Shown: piece after piece, positions 7,486 to 17,587 of the stretch | Layout of the letters: each line of letters begins with the position of its first letter | Position numbering within the stretch: the first letter of the stretch is position 1 | From: Acidovorax sp. YS12 | GTDB taxonomy: Bacteria > Pseudomonadota > Gammaproteobacteria > Burkholderiales > Burkholderiaceae_C | Assembly (NCBI GenBank): GCA_021496925.1 | Contig: CP053915.1 | Location: 310,001-374,000 of the forward strand | Direction: 5' to 3' | DNA length: 64,000 nucleotides | Notes under the pieces: model-generated | The model's input: only the letters and a program-made list of their open reading frames with translations | Told to the model about the DNA's origin: nothing | Databases searched by the model: none | Position numbers and translations under genes: made by a program

Positions 7486-9912
7486 TCAGAAGCTGCCACG
7501 CAGCGTCAGCGTGAAGTTGCGCGGCTTGCCGTAGATGTTGTACGCGCCCAGTATCCCCGCACGCTCCAGGTAGCTCCGGTCGAACAGGTTGCCGACCGTC
7601 AGCATGGCGTCCCATTGCCGGTTGATGCGGTAGCCCGCCTTGGCCGAGACGGTGGCATAGCCGCCCTGGTACGGATAGAGCGTGCTGAAGGCATAGCGGC
7701 TGCTCGCATAGACACCGGCGCCGAAGGTCCAACCCTCCAGCGCGCCGCCGAGGGTGGCCGTTCCGGGGCGGTACTGCGTCCAGAACTTGAACAGATGCTC
7801 CGGCATGTTGGCGTTGGCCACCTGGTTCTCGGTATCGACGCTGGCCGCGCGCAGTACCTTGGTCTGCGTACGCGTGTAACTGGCCGAGACGTCCCAGCTA
7901 CGCGCCGGGCTGCCCGAGACCTCGGCCTCCCAGCCCTGGCTCTGCCACAGGCCCGCGGCCACGGAGCAGGAGCCGGTACCCGAACTGCCGCAGACGGCGT
8001 GTGCGGGATCAGGGTCGATGATCGAGCGATTCTCGTCGCGAATGCGGAACAGCGCGACCGAGGCGTTGAGCCGGCCGTCGAAGAATTCGCCCTTGGCACC
8101 GACCTCGGTTTGCCAGCCGGTGCGTGGCTTGAGCGCCTGCCGGTTGTGGTCGAGGTCGCTCTGCGGCTCGAAGATTTCGGCATAGCTACCGTAGAGCGTG
8201 ACCTGCCGGGTCATGTCCCAGAGCACTCCGCCGAAAGGCGTGAACCTGCCGTCCGCCTTGGCTGCGCTGCCGTTCCAGTCGGTCGGCACCGTGACCCCTC
8301 GGCTCTTGGTTCGGTAGTCGGACCAGCGGCCGCCGAGCACGAAGGTCCAGGCATCGGCCGGACGGATGTGCGCATGGCTGTAGAAGCCCGCGCGTGCCGT
8401 GCGGTACTGTGTCTGATTGCCGTCGGCGGGAATCCAGGCGCTGAAGTCATGGTTGCTCAGCAAATCCCACCCCGAGCCACGCCCCCACGGGGCGGCGCCC
8501 ATGGTGGTGTTGCTTTCGAGGCGGTCGTAGCCGAAGGTCAGCCGGTGCGTGCGACCGAAAAGCTGCACCGGGCCGGTGACGTTCACGTCGAACGACCTGT
8601 CGGTCGAGTCATAGCGGTCGTTTCCGGTCAGGTAGTTGCCCAACCCCGTGGAAACGTCGATGGCGCTGGTGCCATAGCCGATGAGATACGTCCGTTCCAG
8701 GCCCACCTGGCTGTAGCCGCCCTTCAGGCGCCAGCCACCGTTGAACCGGTGTTCCAGGTCGATGCCCAGATCCGTCTGCTGGGTGCGCATGAGGTGGTCG
8801 TAGCCCACGAAGGATGTGCGCGCGGGCAGGCTGCCGTCGCTGTAGCGCGGCAGCCCCCAGAACGGCGTATGGCGGCGGTGGCTGTAGGAGGCCGACAGGC
8901 CCAGCGTGGTCGCGGGCGTCAGGTCATAAGCCAGCACGCCGTAGAACAGCTTGGCCTGGTCGGTCGCCACGTCGTAGAACTTGTGCTCGTCCTGCCAGGC
9001 GAGCACGGCGCGGCCGCGCAGCGTGCCCTCGGCGTTGAGCGGACCCGTGGCGTCGAGCTCGGTGTAGTAATGGTCCCAGGAGCCGGCCGACAAGCGTGCC
9101 GAAACAGCCGGATCGTGGCGCGGGCGCTTCTTGACATAGTTGATCACGCCGCCGGGCTCGCCGTTGCCGCTCAGCAGGCCGCCGGGGCCGCGCAATACCT
9201 CGATGCGGTCGTACATGGCCAGCGCGGGCAGCGAAGAGGCGTAGCGGCCGTTGCTGCTGGTGCTCTGCACGCCATCGATCTGTGGGCTCATGCGGTAGCC
9301 CCGGCTCAGGAAGACCGGCTCGCCCGCAAAGCCGGTGGTGATGACTCCAGTCACCTGGTCCATTGCGGCATCGACCGTCGTCAACCCCTGGTCGTCTATC
9401 TGCTGGCGGGTGAGGACGCTCACCGACTGCGGTATCTCGCGCAACGACTGCACCCCCTTGAACAGCGTGGCGCCATGCGCGGCATAGGAGCCGGTGCCGT
9501 CGGTCTCGGCGCTGCGCTCGGCGTTGGCGGTTACGGTCACCTCGCGCAACGTCATCGCAGTGGCCGAAAGCGCCGCAGGCACGGCGGCCGTGCGCCGCAC
9601 CGTGAGCACGCCGCTGCCGGTGCGCACCAGTTCCAGCCCTGAACCCGCCAGCGCCTGCTGCATGGCCGCTTCGGCCGTCAGGCTGCCGCGCACCGGCGCG
9701 GCGGTGACGCCGCGCGCCAGTTCGGCGTCCACGGAGATGCGCGCGCCGCTGTCGCTGGCGATGCGGGCCACGGTGGCGTTCAGCGGCTGGGCCGGCAGGT
9801 CGTAGGTACGGGCGGCGGCGTCTTGCGCGGCGGCGGGTATGGCGGCCAGGGCCAGGCAGAGGGCAGCCGCCGGCAGTCGCAGCCGGAAGGGGATGACAGG
9901 GATCAGCAGCAT
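7486..9912 (-). CDS. TonB-dependent siderophore receptor with STN signalling domain
   Basis: 808 residues. A signal peptide ends near AAIPAAAQ. Residues about 32-105 form an STN (secretin/TonB N-terminal) domain (YDLPAQPLNATVARIASDSG). Then come a plug (REIPQSVSVLTRQQIDDQGL, RGPGGLLSGNGEPGGVINYV) and a 22-strand-type barrel ending in TLTLRGSF with the terminal Phe. The STN domain marks it as a FpvA/FecA-type transducer that senses its ferric siderophore and signals to the FecR-like protein encoded just upstream. It is the last gene of the sigma-fecR-receptor set, 110 bp after fecR. The ligand is unknown; the FhuE/FpvA-like sequence suggests a hydroxamate or mixed siderophore. Confidence 0.92.
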   Translation of the reverse strand: MLLIPVIPFRLRLPAAALCLALAAIPAAAQDAAARTYDLPAQPLNATVARIASDSGARISVDAELARGVTAAPVRGSLTAEAAMQQALAGSGLELVRTGSGVLTVRRTAAVPAALSATAMTLREVTVTANAERSAETDGTGSYAAHGATLFKGVQSLREIPQSVSVLTRQQIDDQGLTTVDAAMDQVTGVITTGFAGEPVFLSRGYRMSPQIDGVQSTSSNGRYASSLPALAMYDRIEVLRGPGGLLSGNGEPGGVINYVKKRPRHDPAVSARLSAGSWDHYYTELDATGPLNAEGTLRGRAVLAWQDEHKFYDVATDQAKLFYGVLAYDLTPATTLGLSASYSHRRHTPFWGLPRYSDGSLPARTSFVGYDHLMRTQQTDLGIDLEHRFNGGWRLKGGYSQVGLERTYLIGYGTSAIDVSTGLGNYLTGNDRYDSTDRSFDVNVTGPVQLFGRTHRLTFGYDRLESNTTMGAAPWGRGSGWDLLSNHDFSAWIPADGNQTQYRTARAGFYSHAHIRPADAWTFVLGGRWSDYRTKSRGVTVPTDWNGSAAKADGRFTPFGGVLWDMTRQVTLYGSYAEIFEPQSDLDHNRQALKPRTGWQTEVGAKGEFFDGRLNASVALFRIRDENRSIIDPDPAHAVCGSSGTGSCSVAAGLWQSQGWEAEVSGSPARSWDVSASYTRTQTKVLRAASVDTENQVANANMPEHLFKFWTQYRPGTATLGGALEGWTFGAGVYASSRYAFSTLYPYQGGYATVSAKAGYRINRQWDAMLTVGNLFDRSYLERAGILGAYNIYGKPRNFTLTLRGSF

Positions 9913-10022
9913 GGTGGCTTTCGGTCAGGAAGTTGCAGAAGGGGCGGAGCGAAACAACGCTCTCCTCCTGCATGAGCCACGGGCCAGAAAAAGTGACACC
10001 CGGCGGGCGAAGGGGACGGCGG

Positions 10023-11018
10023 TCAGCCGCGCCGCTCGATGCGCACCAGCCAGCCCCCCGTGTACACGTGCACGTCGATCGGCAGCGTCTCGGCCAGCGC
10101 CTGCAGGCTGGCGTCGGTATCCGCCAGGGGGTAGCTGCCCGACACGCGCAGCCGCGCCGCGTCGGGCGCGATGCGGATGAAGCCGTGCCGGTAGGGCCGC
10201 AGCGCCTGCACCACGTCGGCCAGGGGCAGGTCCTGCGCCACCAGCAGGCCGCGCTGCCAGTCGGCGGCGGCGAGCGCGCCGGCATCCGGCGGCACGGCCT
10301 CAATGCGCGCGGCATCGAACCAGACCGCATCCCCCGCGTGCAGCACGTGGCGCTGCAGGCCGCTCGCCGTGGCCACCTCCACGCTGTGCTCCAGCACCAC
10401 GGCCAGGCTGCGCCCGGCGGCCTGGCGCACCATGAAGCGCGTGTCCAGGGCCCGCACGCTGCCCTGCGCGGTGTGCACCACGAACGGCGCCGCGCCGCCC
10501 GGCTGGGCCCGCACGCTGGCGATCAGTTGCCCCTCGCGCAGCCGCACACCGCGCTCGGTGGCGGTGAAGGCCACGTCGGCGGAGCTGCGCGCGTCCAGCA
10601 GCAGCGTGCTGCCGTCGGACAGCGTGTGGCTGCGGCGCTCGGCCGTGGCGGTGTGCAAGTCGGCGCTCCAGTCGGGTAACAGGCCGGCGTGCCGCCCCGT
10701 CCAGGCGGTGCCCAGCCCCACGCCAGCAAAGCCCAGCGCGCCGCGCAGCAGGCGCCGGCGCTGCGTGGCGCGCGTGGACGCCAGGTCCAATGCGCCGTTC
10801 ACCGCGTCCGCTGCGCCGGGACGCACGGCGGATGGGTCGCCGAATGCCTGGCCCACGGCGCCGGCCAGGCGCTGCCATGCCTCGCGGTGGGCCGGGTCGG
10901 CCGCCAGCCAGGCGGCGAACGCCTGGTGCTCAGCGGCGGTGGCCTCGCCGGAGCGCAGCTCCACCATCCAGCCGATGGCGGCCTGCGCGGCGTCGGCGTT
11001 GCGGGCGTCAGCCTTCAT
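10023..11018 (-). CDS. fecR-like: FecR-like anti-sigma regulator
   Basis: 331 residues. The N-terminal DUF4880-type segment (AAIGWMVELRSGEATAAEHQAFAAWL) is followed by a single membrane span (LLRGALGFAGVGLGTAW, about 90-106). A FecR domain follows (SHTLSDGSTLLLDARSSADVAF, then RALDTRFMVR) and a C-terminal STN-like region. It resides in the inner membrane and passes the receptor signal to the sigma factor. Its start overlaps the sigma stop by 11 bp, indicating translational coupling. It is of usual family length. Confidence 0.92.
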   Translation of the reverse strand: MKADARNADAAQAAIGWMVELRSGEATAAEHQAFAAWLAADPAHREAWQRLAGAVGQAFGDPSAVRPGAADAVNGALDLASTRATQRRRLLRGALGFAGVGLGTAWTGRHAGLLPDWSADLHTATAERRSHTLSDGSTLLLDARSSADVAFTATERGVRLREGQLIASVRAQPGGAAPFVVHTAQGSVRALDTRFMVRQAAGRSLAVVLEHSVEVATASGLQRHVLHAGDAVWFDAARIEAVPPDAGALAAADWQRGLLVAQDLPLADVVQALRPYRHGFIRIAPDAARLRVSGSYPLADTDASLQALAETLPIDVHVYTGGWLVRIERRG

Positions 11019-11526
11019 CGACCGCGCGCATGCACTGCTGCAGGCCCTGCGCCATGTACTTGCGCACCATGCTGGCCGACACGCCGAGTCGCTCGGCGAT
11101 CTGCGCGTAAGTCAGGCCGTCGAGCTGGCTCAGCAGGAAGGCCTGGCGCGCCCTGGGCGAAAGCCCGTCGAGCGCCTGCGCGATGCGTTCCAGCGATTCG
11201 AGCCACAGTGCCCGTTCCTCGGGCGAGGGCGCGAAGGTTTCGGGCGCCAGCGCCAGGCTGTCGATCCAGGCGCGCTCCAGGTCGCGGCGGCGCCAGAACT
11301 GCAGCAGGATGCTCTTGGCCACCGTGGTGAGGTAGGCGCGCGGCTCCTGCAGCGCCTGCAGGCGGCGGTAGCCGATGACGCGCGCAAAGGCTTCCGAGGC
11401 CACGTCCTCCGCCTCGGCCGTGTTGCGCAGGCGCTGGCGCAGCCGGCCCAGCAGCCAGCCGTGGTGGTCGGTGAACAGGGAGGAGGCAGCGGCGGAATCG
11501 GCGGCGGAGAGCGGCGGCTGGGGCAT
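11008..11526 (-). CDS. fecI-like: FecI-type ECF sigma factor
   Basis: 172 residues with sigma region 2 (FTDHHGWLLGRLRQRLRNTAEAEDVASEAFARV, then EPRAYLTTVAKSILLQFWRRRDL) and region 4 (LSPRARQAFLLSQLDGLTYAQIAERLGVSASMVRKYM). It is an iron-starvation type ECF sigma that would direct transcription of the TonB receptor gene. A Fur-box-like site lies 34 bp upstream of the ATG, so the sigma and fecR genes are probably Fur repressed. Confidence 0.93.
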   Translation of the reverse strand: MPQPPLSAADSAAASSLFTDHHGWLLGRLRQRLRNTAEAEDVASEAFARVIGYRRLQALQEPRAYLTTVAKSILLQFWRRRDLERAWIDSLALAPETFAPSPEERALWLESLERIAQALDGLSPRARQAFLLSQLDGLTYAQIAERLGVSASMVRKYMAQGLQQCMRAVDEG

Positions 11527-11559
11527 GGGGAGGCCACGAAAGGGGCGGGAGGCTTATTT

Positions 11560-11578
11560 GATGAGAATAATTTTCAAT
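11560..11578 (-). promoter_or_regulatory. Fur-box-like operator
   Basis: On the minus strand the site reads ATTGAAAATTATTCTCATC, close to the Fur consensus GATAATGATAATCATTATC. The AT-rich island stands out from GC-rich surroundings, directly upstream of the ECF sigma start. Iron control of a FecI-type gene by Fur is well established; binding here is inferred. Confidence 0.7.
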
Positions 11579-11818
11579 TATAGGAATCTTCGCGGGCCCA
11601 CGTGGGTGCAATTGGGCATTCCCTGGTGGCGTCTTCTCTCCACCTGAGACGGAAGACTTTGAACACCTTCTCTAATGCCGGGGCCGCCGCGTGCCGTAGA
11701 GTCCGGCACAGGAGACATTTCAGGGCCGCAGCCGGGGATCCGTGGCGGCCTGCGCGGGCCGGTGCAATCCGGCGCGGCCCGCGTGCATCAGGATCCCACC
11801 GAAAAGAAAGCGAAACCC

Positions 11819-12031
11819 ATGGCGTACTCCATCGAATCCACCGTGCGTGAACTGCTGGACAGCGAGGCCACCAAGGCCATCCTGGAGCAGTACCTGCCGG
11901 GCATTTCCGCGCATCCGCAGATTGGCATGGCGTCTGGCATGCCGCTGTCCACGGTGGCCAAATTTTCCAGCGGGCTGATTACGGACGAGGCGCTGCAGAA
12001 AATACAGGCAGCGCTGCAGGCTTTGGGCTGA
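11819..12031 (+). CDS. Small conserved helical protein (stand-alone glycosidase-tail-like domain)
   Basis: 70 residues, MAYSIESTVRELLDSEATKA to KIQAALQALG. I recall very similar 60-70-residue segments at the C-terminus of some secreted glycosidases and as stand-alone ORFs (pattern LL...E...ILEKYLPG...HPQIGMA.G..L). The sequence predicts a helical bundle with no signal peptide or membrane span. The function is unknown. The start at 11819 fits the conserved N-terminus, though the Shine-Dalgarno (GAAAAGAAAG) is weak. A strong terminator follows at once. Confidence 0.7.
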   Translation: MAYSIESTVRELLDSEATKAILEQYLPGISAHPQIGMASGMPLSTVAKFSSGLITDEALQKIQAALQALG

Positions 12032-12044
12032 GCGCAGGCATCAC

Positions 12045-12083
12045 CAACAAAAACGCCCCGTCACGGACGGGGCGTTTTTGTTG
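12045..12083. terminator. Bidirectional Rho-independent terminator
   Basis: A perfect 18-bp stem with a 3-base loop (arms 12045-12062 and 12066-12083) has a GC-rich top (CGCCCCGTC) and a lower stem of A5/T5. It lies between the convergent small-protein gene and rho and can end transcription from both sides. Confidence 0.92.
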
Positions 12084-12095
12084 GACGGGGGCCGG

Positions 12096-13358
<1,263 letters not shown>

Positions 13359-13589
13359 GAATGACTCCTGGACGGAGTGGAAATGTCTTGGTGCGAGGGG
13401 GTGGGGCTGCGTGCCGTGCGGGGCCACGGTAGGTGGCGGACGGGGCAAGCCTGTGATCTGGAATCAGCCGCTGGATGCGGTGCGGCAGGACGATCAGCGC
13501 GGATTATGACAGGAAAATCGGATGCGCCGCCAAGCGCGAGGGGCCTGGCGTGCATGGCACCGGCCCGCGGGCCGCTGCGAGAGACGCCA

Positions 13590-13922
13590 TCAGGCCAGTT
13601 GCTGGTCGATGAAGGCGGTGAGCTGGGCCTTGCTCATCGCGCCCACCTTGGTGGCGGCGAGCTGGCCATCCTTGAACAGCATCAGCGTGGGAATGCCGCG
13701 AATGCCGAACTTGGCGGGGATCTCGCGGTTGTCGTCCACGTTCATCTTGGCGATGGTGAGCTTGCCCTGGTAGGCGCCGGCCACGTCGTCGAGGATGGGG
13801 GCGATCATCTTGCACGGGCCGCACCATTCGGCCCAGTAGTCCACCAGCACCGGGGTGCCCGATTGCAGCACGTCGGCTTGGAAGCTGGCGTCGGAGACAT
13901 GTTTGATCAGATCGCTGGCCAT
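13590..13922 (-). CDS. trxA: Thioredoxin
   Basis: 110 residues with the active site W33-C34-G-P-C37, the conserved cis-Pro region GIRGIPTLMLFKDG and the usual thioredoxin-1 length. It is a cytoplasmic dithiol reductant for ribonucleotide reductase, PAPS reductase and general disulfides. The trxA-rho order is common in betaproteobacteria. The next gene is divergent and starts 53 bp away. Confidence 0.97.
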   Translation of the reverse strand: MASDLIKHVSDASFQADVLQSGTPVLVDYWAEWCGPCKMIAPILDDVAGAYQGKLTIAKMNVDDNREIPAKFGIRGIPTLMLFKDGQLAATKVGAMSKAQLTAFIDQQLA

Positions 13923-13974
13923 GGGGGAATTTCCTTGCGAAGAGGTGGATAGACAAAGGTAAATTCAGGGCATT

Positions 13975-16566
13975 GTGACAGAAACCAATCCCCCGCCCAG
14001 CGTTGTGCCTGCGACGCCAGACGCTATGACAGTCATAGCGAAAAATGATGCCAGCGCGGCTTGCGCGCCCCTGTGGGCGCAGGCCCTGGACGCCGTGCAG
14101 GCCCACATACAGGCCACCGGCGCGCACCCGGCGCGCACCGTGGTGCTCGTGCCCTACGCGCAGCTCATGGCCGAGGCGCAGCGCCAGTGGGCGCGGCGCG
14201 CGCCCGATGGTTTCGCGCCGCGTTTCGAGACCACGCGCAACTGGGCGCAGCAGCTCGGCGGCTTCGTTCCCCAGGGGCTTGACCTGGCCATGGATGTGGC
14301 GCGCGACAGCCTCACGGCGCGCAGCCTGCTGGCGCAGGCCGGCCTGGGGGCCGAGCAGGACATGCTGGCCGCGCCCTTGCTGGAGGCCGCCACCCAGCTC
14401 GTCCCCGTGGCTGCCGCCATCCCCCCGGCGCAGCGCGCGGCCTGGGCCGAAACGCAGCGGGCCCTGCTGGGGCCGGCGGGCGAGGGCGGAGCCCTGCGCT
14501 ACGAAGCGGTGGTGGCGCGCATCGCGCTGGAGTGGGCCACGGCCTCGCGCCATGCGTGCGACGTGCTGTTCGAGCCCGGCGTGGGCGCCGCCATCGATGC
14601 GCTCGTGGTGCTGGAGGGCTTCCAGCCCGACCCGCTGGCGCACGCGCTGTGCGCCACCTGGGGCGCACGCGCCCTGGCCCGGCCCCTGCACGCCACGCTG
14701 CCCCCCGGGCAACTGGCGCTGCACCCCGCGCAGGACGCCGAGGACGAGGCCCAGCTGGCCGCCGCCTGCGTGCTGGCCCACGTGCAGGCGGGCCGCGTGC
14801 CCGTGGCGCTGGCCAGCACCGACCGCGCGCTGGTGCGCCGCATCGGCGCGCTGCTGGCGGGCGCGCGCCAGCCCGTGCGCGACGAGAACGGCTGGACGCT
14901 TTCCACCACCCGGGCCGCCGCGCAGGTGCTGGCGCCGCTGCGCGCCTGCACCTGGGGCGCCAGCACCGACGCCGTGCTCGACTGGGCCAAGCAGATGCCC
15001 GCCGTGCCCGAGGCGGCCCAGCGCGCGCTGGAAAAATGGCTGCGCCGCCACACCCTCGCCGCGTGGCGTGATGCCGTGGCCAGCGGCGCACCGGCGGCAC
15101 CGCCCGAAGTGGCCGCCGTGCTGGGCCAGATCGAGGCCCTGCGCCGCCCGCTGCGCGCCGACCGCCCCCTGGCCGACTGGCTGCAGGCCCTGCAGGCGCT
15201 GCTGCAGGCCAGCGGCCAGTGGCCGCTGCTCGCGGCCGATGCTGCCGGCGCGCGCGTGCTGCTGGCACTGCGCCTGGGCGATGCGGCGGACGCGAGCGGC
15301 GTGCTGGACGGAGGCCCAGGCCCGGTGCTCGCGCTGCAGTCGTTCACGCGCTGGGTGGACGAAGTCCTGGAGGCCGCGCGCTTCAAGCCGGAAGGGGCGC
15401 CGGGCGCACCGGCCGAAGTGGTCGTGCTGCCCCTGCCGCAGTTGCTGGGCCGCCCCTTCGCCGCCCTGGTGCTGCCGGGCTGCGACGAAAAGCGCCTGCA
15501 GGCCGCGCCCGAGCCGCCCGGCCAGTGGACGCCTGCACAGCGCCAGGCCCTGGGCCTGCCCACGCGCGCGGCGCTGGAAGCGGCCCAGCGCGCCGCCTGG
15601 GCCCACGCCCTGGGCCAGCCCCGGGTAGACATCCTGTGGCGCGCCAGCGAACGCGGCGAGCCCCTGCTGGCCAGCCCGCTGGTGCTGGCCTTGCCCGAGC
15701 CCGGGCCGCCCGCGCAAGGCGGTGCCGACCCGCGGGTGCCGCGCCCCGTGGCGCCCACGCCCGTGGAGCGCCCCGGCCCCGATGGCGCGGCCCTGCCGCT
15801 GGCGCGGCTCTCCGCCTCGGCCTACGCCGACCTGCGCCACTGCCCCTACCGCTTCTACGCGCTGCGCCTGCTCGGGCTGCAGGAGTCCGACGAACTCGAT
15901 GCGGCGCTCGACAAGCGCGACTTCGGTACCTGGCTGCATGCCGTGCTGCAGCACTTCCACGAAGCGCTGCGCGACGCGCCCGAGGCCGACCGCGTCGCCC
16001 TGATGGACGAAGCCGCCGCCAGCGCCACGCGCGCGCTGCGGCTGCACGAAGCCGACTTCCTGCCCTACGCCAGCGGCTGGCCGGCGCTGCGTGGTGGCTA
16101 CCTGGACTGGCTGGCACGCCACGAGGCCGAAGGCGCCACCTTCCGCGAGGCCGAGCTGAACACCCGCCAGCCGCTTGGTGGGCTGGAACTCGTGGGCACG
16201 CTTGACCGCGTGGACATGGCGGGCGGCGCCCCGCTGGTCATCGACTACAAGACCGAGAGCGACAGCGCCACGCGCCAGCGCATCAAGGCCGGCGGCGAGG
16301 ACACGCAGCTCGCCTTCTACGCCGCGCTCATGCCCGACGACCACCTGCGCGCCGCCTACGTCAACATCGGCGAGCGCGGCGAGACGCAACTGCACGAACA
16401 GCCCGACGTGGTGGCGCTGCGCGACCAGCTCATTGAAGGCATCCTGGGCGACATGGCGCGCATCGCCGAGGGCGCGCCGCTGCCCGCGCTGGGCGAGGGC
16501 AGCGTGTGCGAGTGGTGCGCAGTGCGCGGCCTGTGCCGCAAGGATTTTTGGCAGGAGGCGCCATGA
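13975..16566 (+). CDS. addB-like: AddB-like PD-(D/E)XK nuclease subunit
   Basis: 863 residues. The N-terminal two thirds resemble the inactivated helicase part of AddB/RexB. The C-terminal part (about 610-860) has the RecB-type nuclease: FYALRLLGLQESDE, GTWLHAVLQHFHEAL, GTLDRVDMAGG, then VIDYKTES with the catalytic D and K. The closing cysteines (CEWCAVRGLCRKDFW) complete an AddB-type 4Fe-4S site. With the addA-like gene downstream it forms the double-strand-break resection enzyme. The GTG at 13975 gives this start; an in-frame ATG at 14026 lies inside a 19-bp perfect palindrome and is an alternative. Its stop overlaps the next ATG (ATGA). Confidence 0.88.
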   Translation: MTETNPPPSVVPATPDAMTVIAKNDASAACAPLWAQALDAVQAHIQATGAHPARTVVLVPYAQLMAEAQRQWARRAPDGFAPRFETTRNWAQQLGGFVPQGLDLAMDVARDSLTARSLLAQAGLGAEQDMLAAPLLEAATQLVPVAAAIPPAQRAAWAETQRALLGPAGEGGALRYEAVVARIALEWATASRHACDVLFEPGVGAAIDALVVLEGFQPDPLAHALCATWGARALARPLHATLPPGQLALHPAQDAEDEAQLAAACVLAHVQAGRVPVALASTDRALVRRIGALLAGARQPVRDENGWTLSTTRAAAQVLAPLRACTWGASTDAVLDWAKQMPAVPEAAQRALEKWLRRHTLAAWRDAVASGAPAAPPEVAAVLGQIEALRRPLRADRPLADWLQALQALLQASGQWPLLAADAAGARVLLALRLGDAADASGVLDGGPGPVLALQSFTRWVDEVLEAARFKPEGAPGAPAEVVVLPLPQLLGRPFAALVLPGCDEKRLQAAPEPPGQWTPAQRQALGLPTRAALEAAQRAAWAHALGQPRVDILWRASERGEPLLASPLVLALPEPGPPAQGGADPRVPRPVAPTPVERPGPDGAALPLARLSASAYADLRHCPYRFYALRLLGLQESDELDAALDKRDFGTWLHAVLQHFHEALRDAPEADRVALMDEAAASATRALRLHEADFLPYASGWPALRGGYLDWLARHEAEGATFREAELNTRQPLGGLELVGTLDRVDMAGGAPLVIDYKTESDSATRQRIKAGGEDTQLAFYAALMPDDHLRAAYVNIGERGETQLHEQPDVVALRDQLIEGILGDMARIAEGAPLPALGEGSVCEWCAVRGLCRKDFWQEAP
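14022..14040. repeat. 19-bp perfect palindrome near addB-like start
   Basis: Arms CGCTATGAC and GTCATAGCG surround a single A. The palindrome lies 47 bp into the addB-like frame, overlaps an in-frame ATG at 14026, and is AT-richer than its surroundings. The role is unknown. The outer CGCTAT/ATAGCG resembles ModE half sites but the spacing (7) is wrong. Confidence 0.6.
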
Positions 16567-17567
16567 GGCTGAACAGCGTGATACCCCGCCTTCGCGGGTA
16601 CATGGGAATGTGGGGGGGGCTGCTTTTGTGGGGGGCCGCCCTGTGCGTGCAGGCGGCGGGCCTGCGGACGATCGAGATTCCTGCAGAAAGCGATGGGCAG
16701 GGCCGCGCTTTCAAGGCGGCGGTCTGGTCGCCCTGCGCCCAGGCTGCGCAAGCCATCGCTCTCGGGCCTTTCGTGCTCCAGGGGGTGCGCGACTGCCCGT
16801 TGCCGCCAGGCGTGCATCCGCTGGTGCTGGTTTCGCACGGCCATGCGGCCAGTGCCCTGAGCCACCACGATACGGCGCAGGCGCTGGCGGATGCGGGCTT
16901 CATCGTGGCCGCGCTGAACCATCCCGGTGATACCGCCACCGACATGCACAGCAGTGGCGACATGGCTGCGCTGCAGCGTCGCCCTGCCGACGTGCGCCGC
17001 CTGCTGGACCATCTGCTGCGGCACCCTGGCCTGGCTGCGCACATCGATGCCCAGCGGGTGGGCTTTTTCGGCTTCTCGCGTGGCGGATTCACCGGGCTGG
17101 TGCTGGGGGGCGCACGCCCTGATTTCGTCCAAGCTGGCTTGCCTTGCCCCGACGCATCTGCGCCCCTGTGCGCGCAGATGCGCGATCCCCGGTTCACCCC
17201 GGGGCCATGGGTGCACGACAGCCGGTTCAAGGCGCTGGTGATTGCCGACCCTCTCAATGCCTTTCCTGGCCCGCGGTCGCTGCTGGCCGTGCAGGCGCCG
17301 GTGCAGTTGTGGTGGTCGCAGCAGGGCGGCGACGGCGTGCTGCCCGAACGCGTTGCCGCGCTGGCCGAAGACTTGCCGGTGCGGCCTGAAGTTCACCAGG
17401 TCGAAGGCGCCACGCATTTCGCGTTTCTCGCTCCTTGCCCGCCGGCGTTGGCGCAAGCACAGCCCGGGATATGCCGGGACGGACCAGGATTTTCCAGGGC
17501 CGCGTTCCACCAGACTTTCAACGCGCAGGTGCTGGTCTTCTTGCGCCAGCATCTGGCGCCGCACTGA
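16563..17567 (+). CDS. Secreted alpha/beta hydrolase (dienelactone-hydrolase-like)
   Basis: 334 residues from the ATG that overlaps the addB-like stop. An N-terminal hydrophobic signal segment ends near CVQAAG. The nucleophile elbow is GFFGFSRGG, with an earlier LVLVSHGH oxyanion segment. A late Asp-His pair is likely within VIADPL and EGATHFAF. This resembles secreted acylhydrolases annotated as dienelactone-hydrolase-like; the substrate is unknown. Its placement between addB and addA is odd. The N-terminal VIPRLRGYMGM is encoded by a palindromic repeat (16576-16610), so the mature protein may begin well after it. Confidence 0.8.
   Translation: MRLNSVIPRLRGYMGMWGGLLLWGAALCVQAAGLRTIEIPAESDGQGRAFKAAVWSPCAQAAQAIALGPFVLQGVRDCPLPPGVHPLVLVSHGHAASALSHHDTAQALADAGFIVAALNHPGDTATDMHSSGDMAALQRRPADVRRLLDHLLRHPGLAAHIDAQRVGFFGFSRGGFTGLVLGGARPDFVQAGLPCPDASAPLCAQMRDPRFTPGPWVHDSRFKALVIADPLNAFPGPRSLLAVQAPVQLWWSQQGGDGVLPERVAALAEDLPVRPEVHQVEGATHFAFLAPCPPALAQAQPGICRDGPGFSRAAFHQTFNAQVLVFLRQHLAPH
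16576..16610. repeat. CCCGCCTTCGCGGG-type palindromic repeat inside coding sequence
   Basis: A hairpin with arms TACCCCGC and GCGGGTA around a short CTTC-type loop is followed by CATGGGAATG. This is a short repeat I know as very common in betaproteobacteria, where its translation shows up as VIPRLRGY or similar. Here it encodes residues about 5-15 of the hydrolase, just before the hydrophobic signal segment. Confidence 0.65.
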
Positions 17568-17587
17568 TCCGCACCGCACGATTCACC

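Noticed and set aside
13504..16395. 960-codon minus-strand frame across trxA and the addB-like gene
   Set aside because: Antisense shadow; trxA and the nuclease motifs of addB are clear in their own frames.
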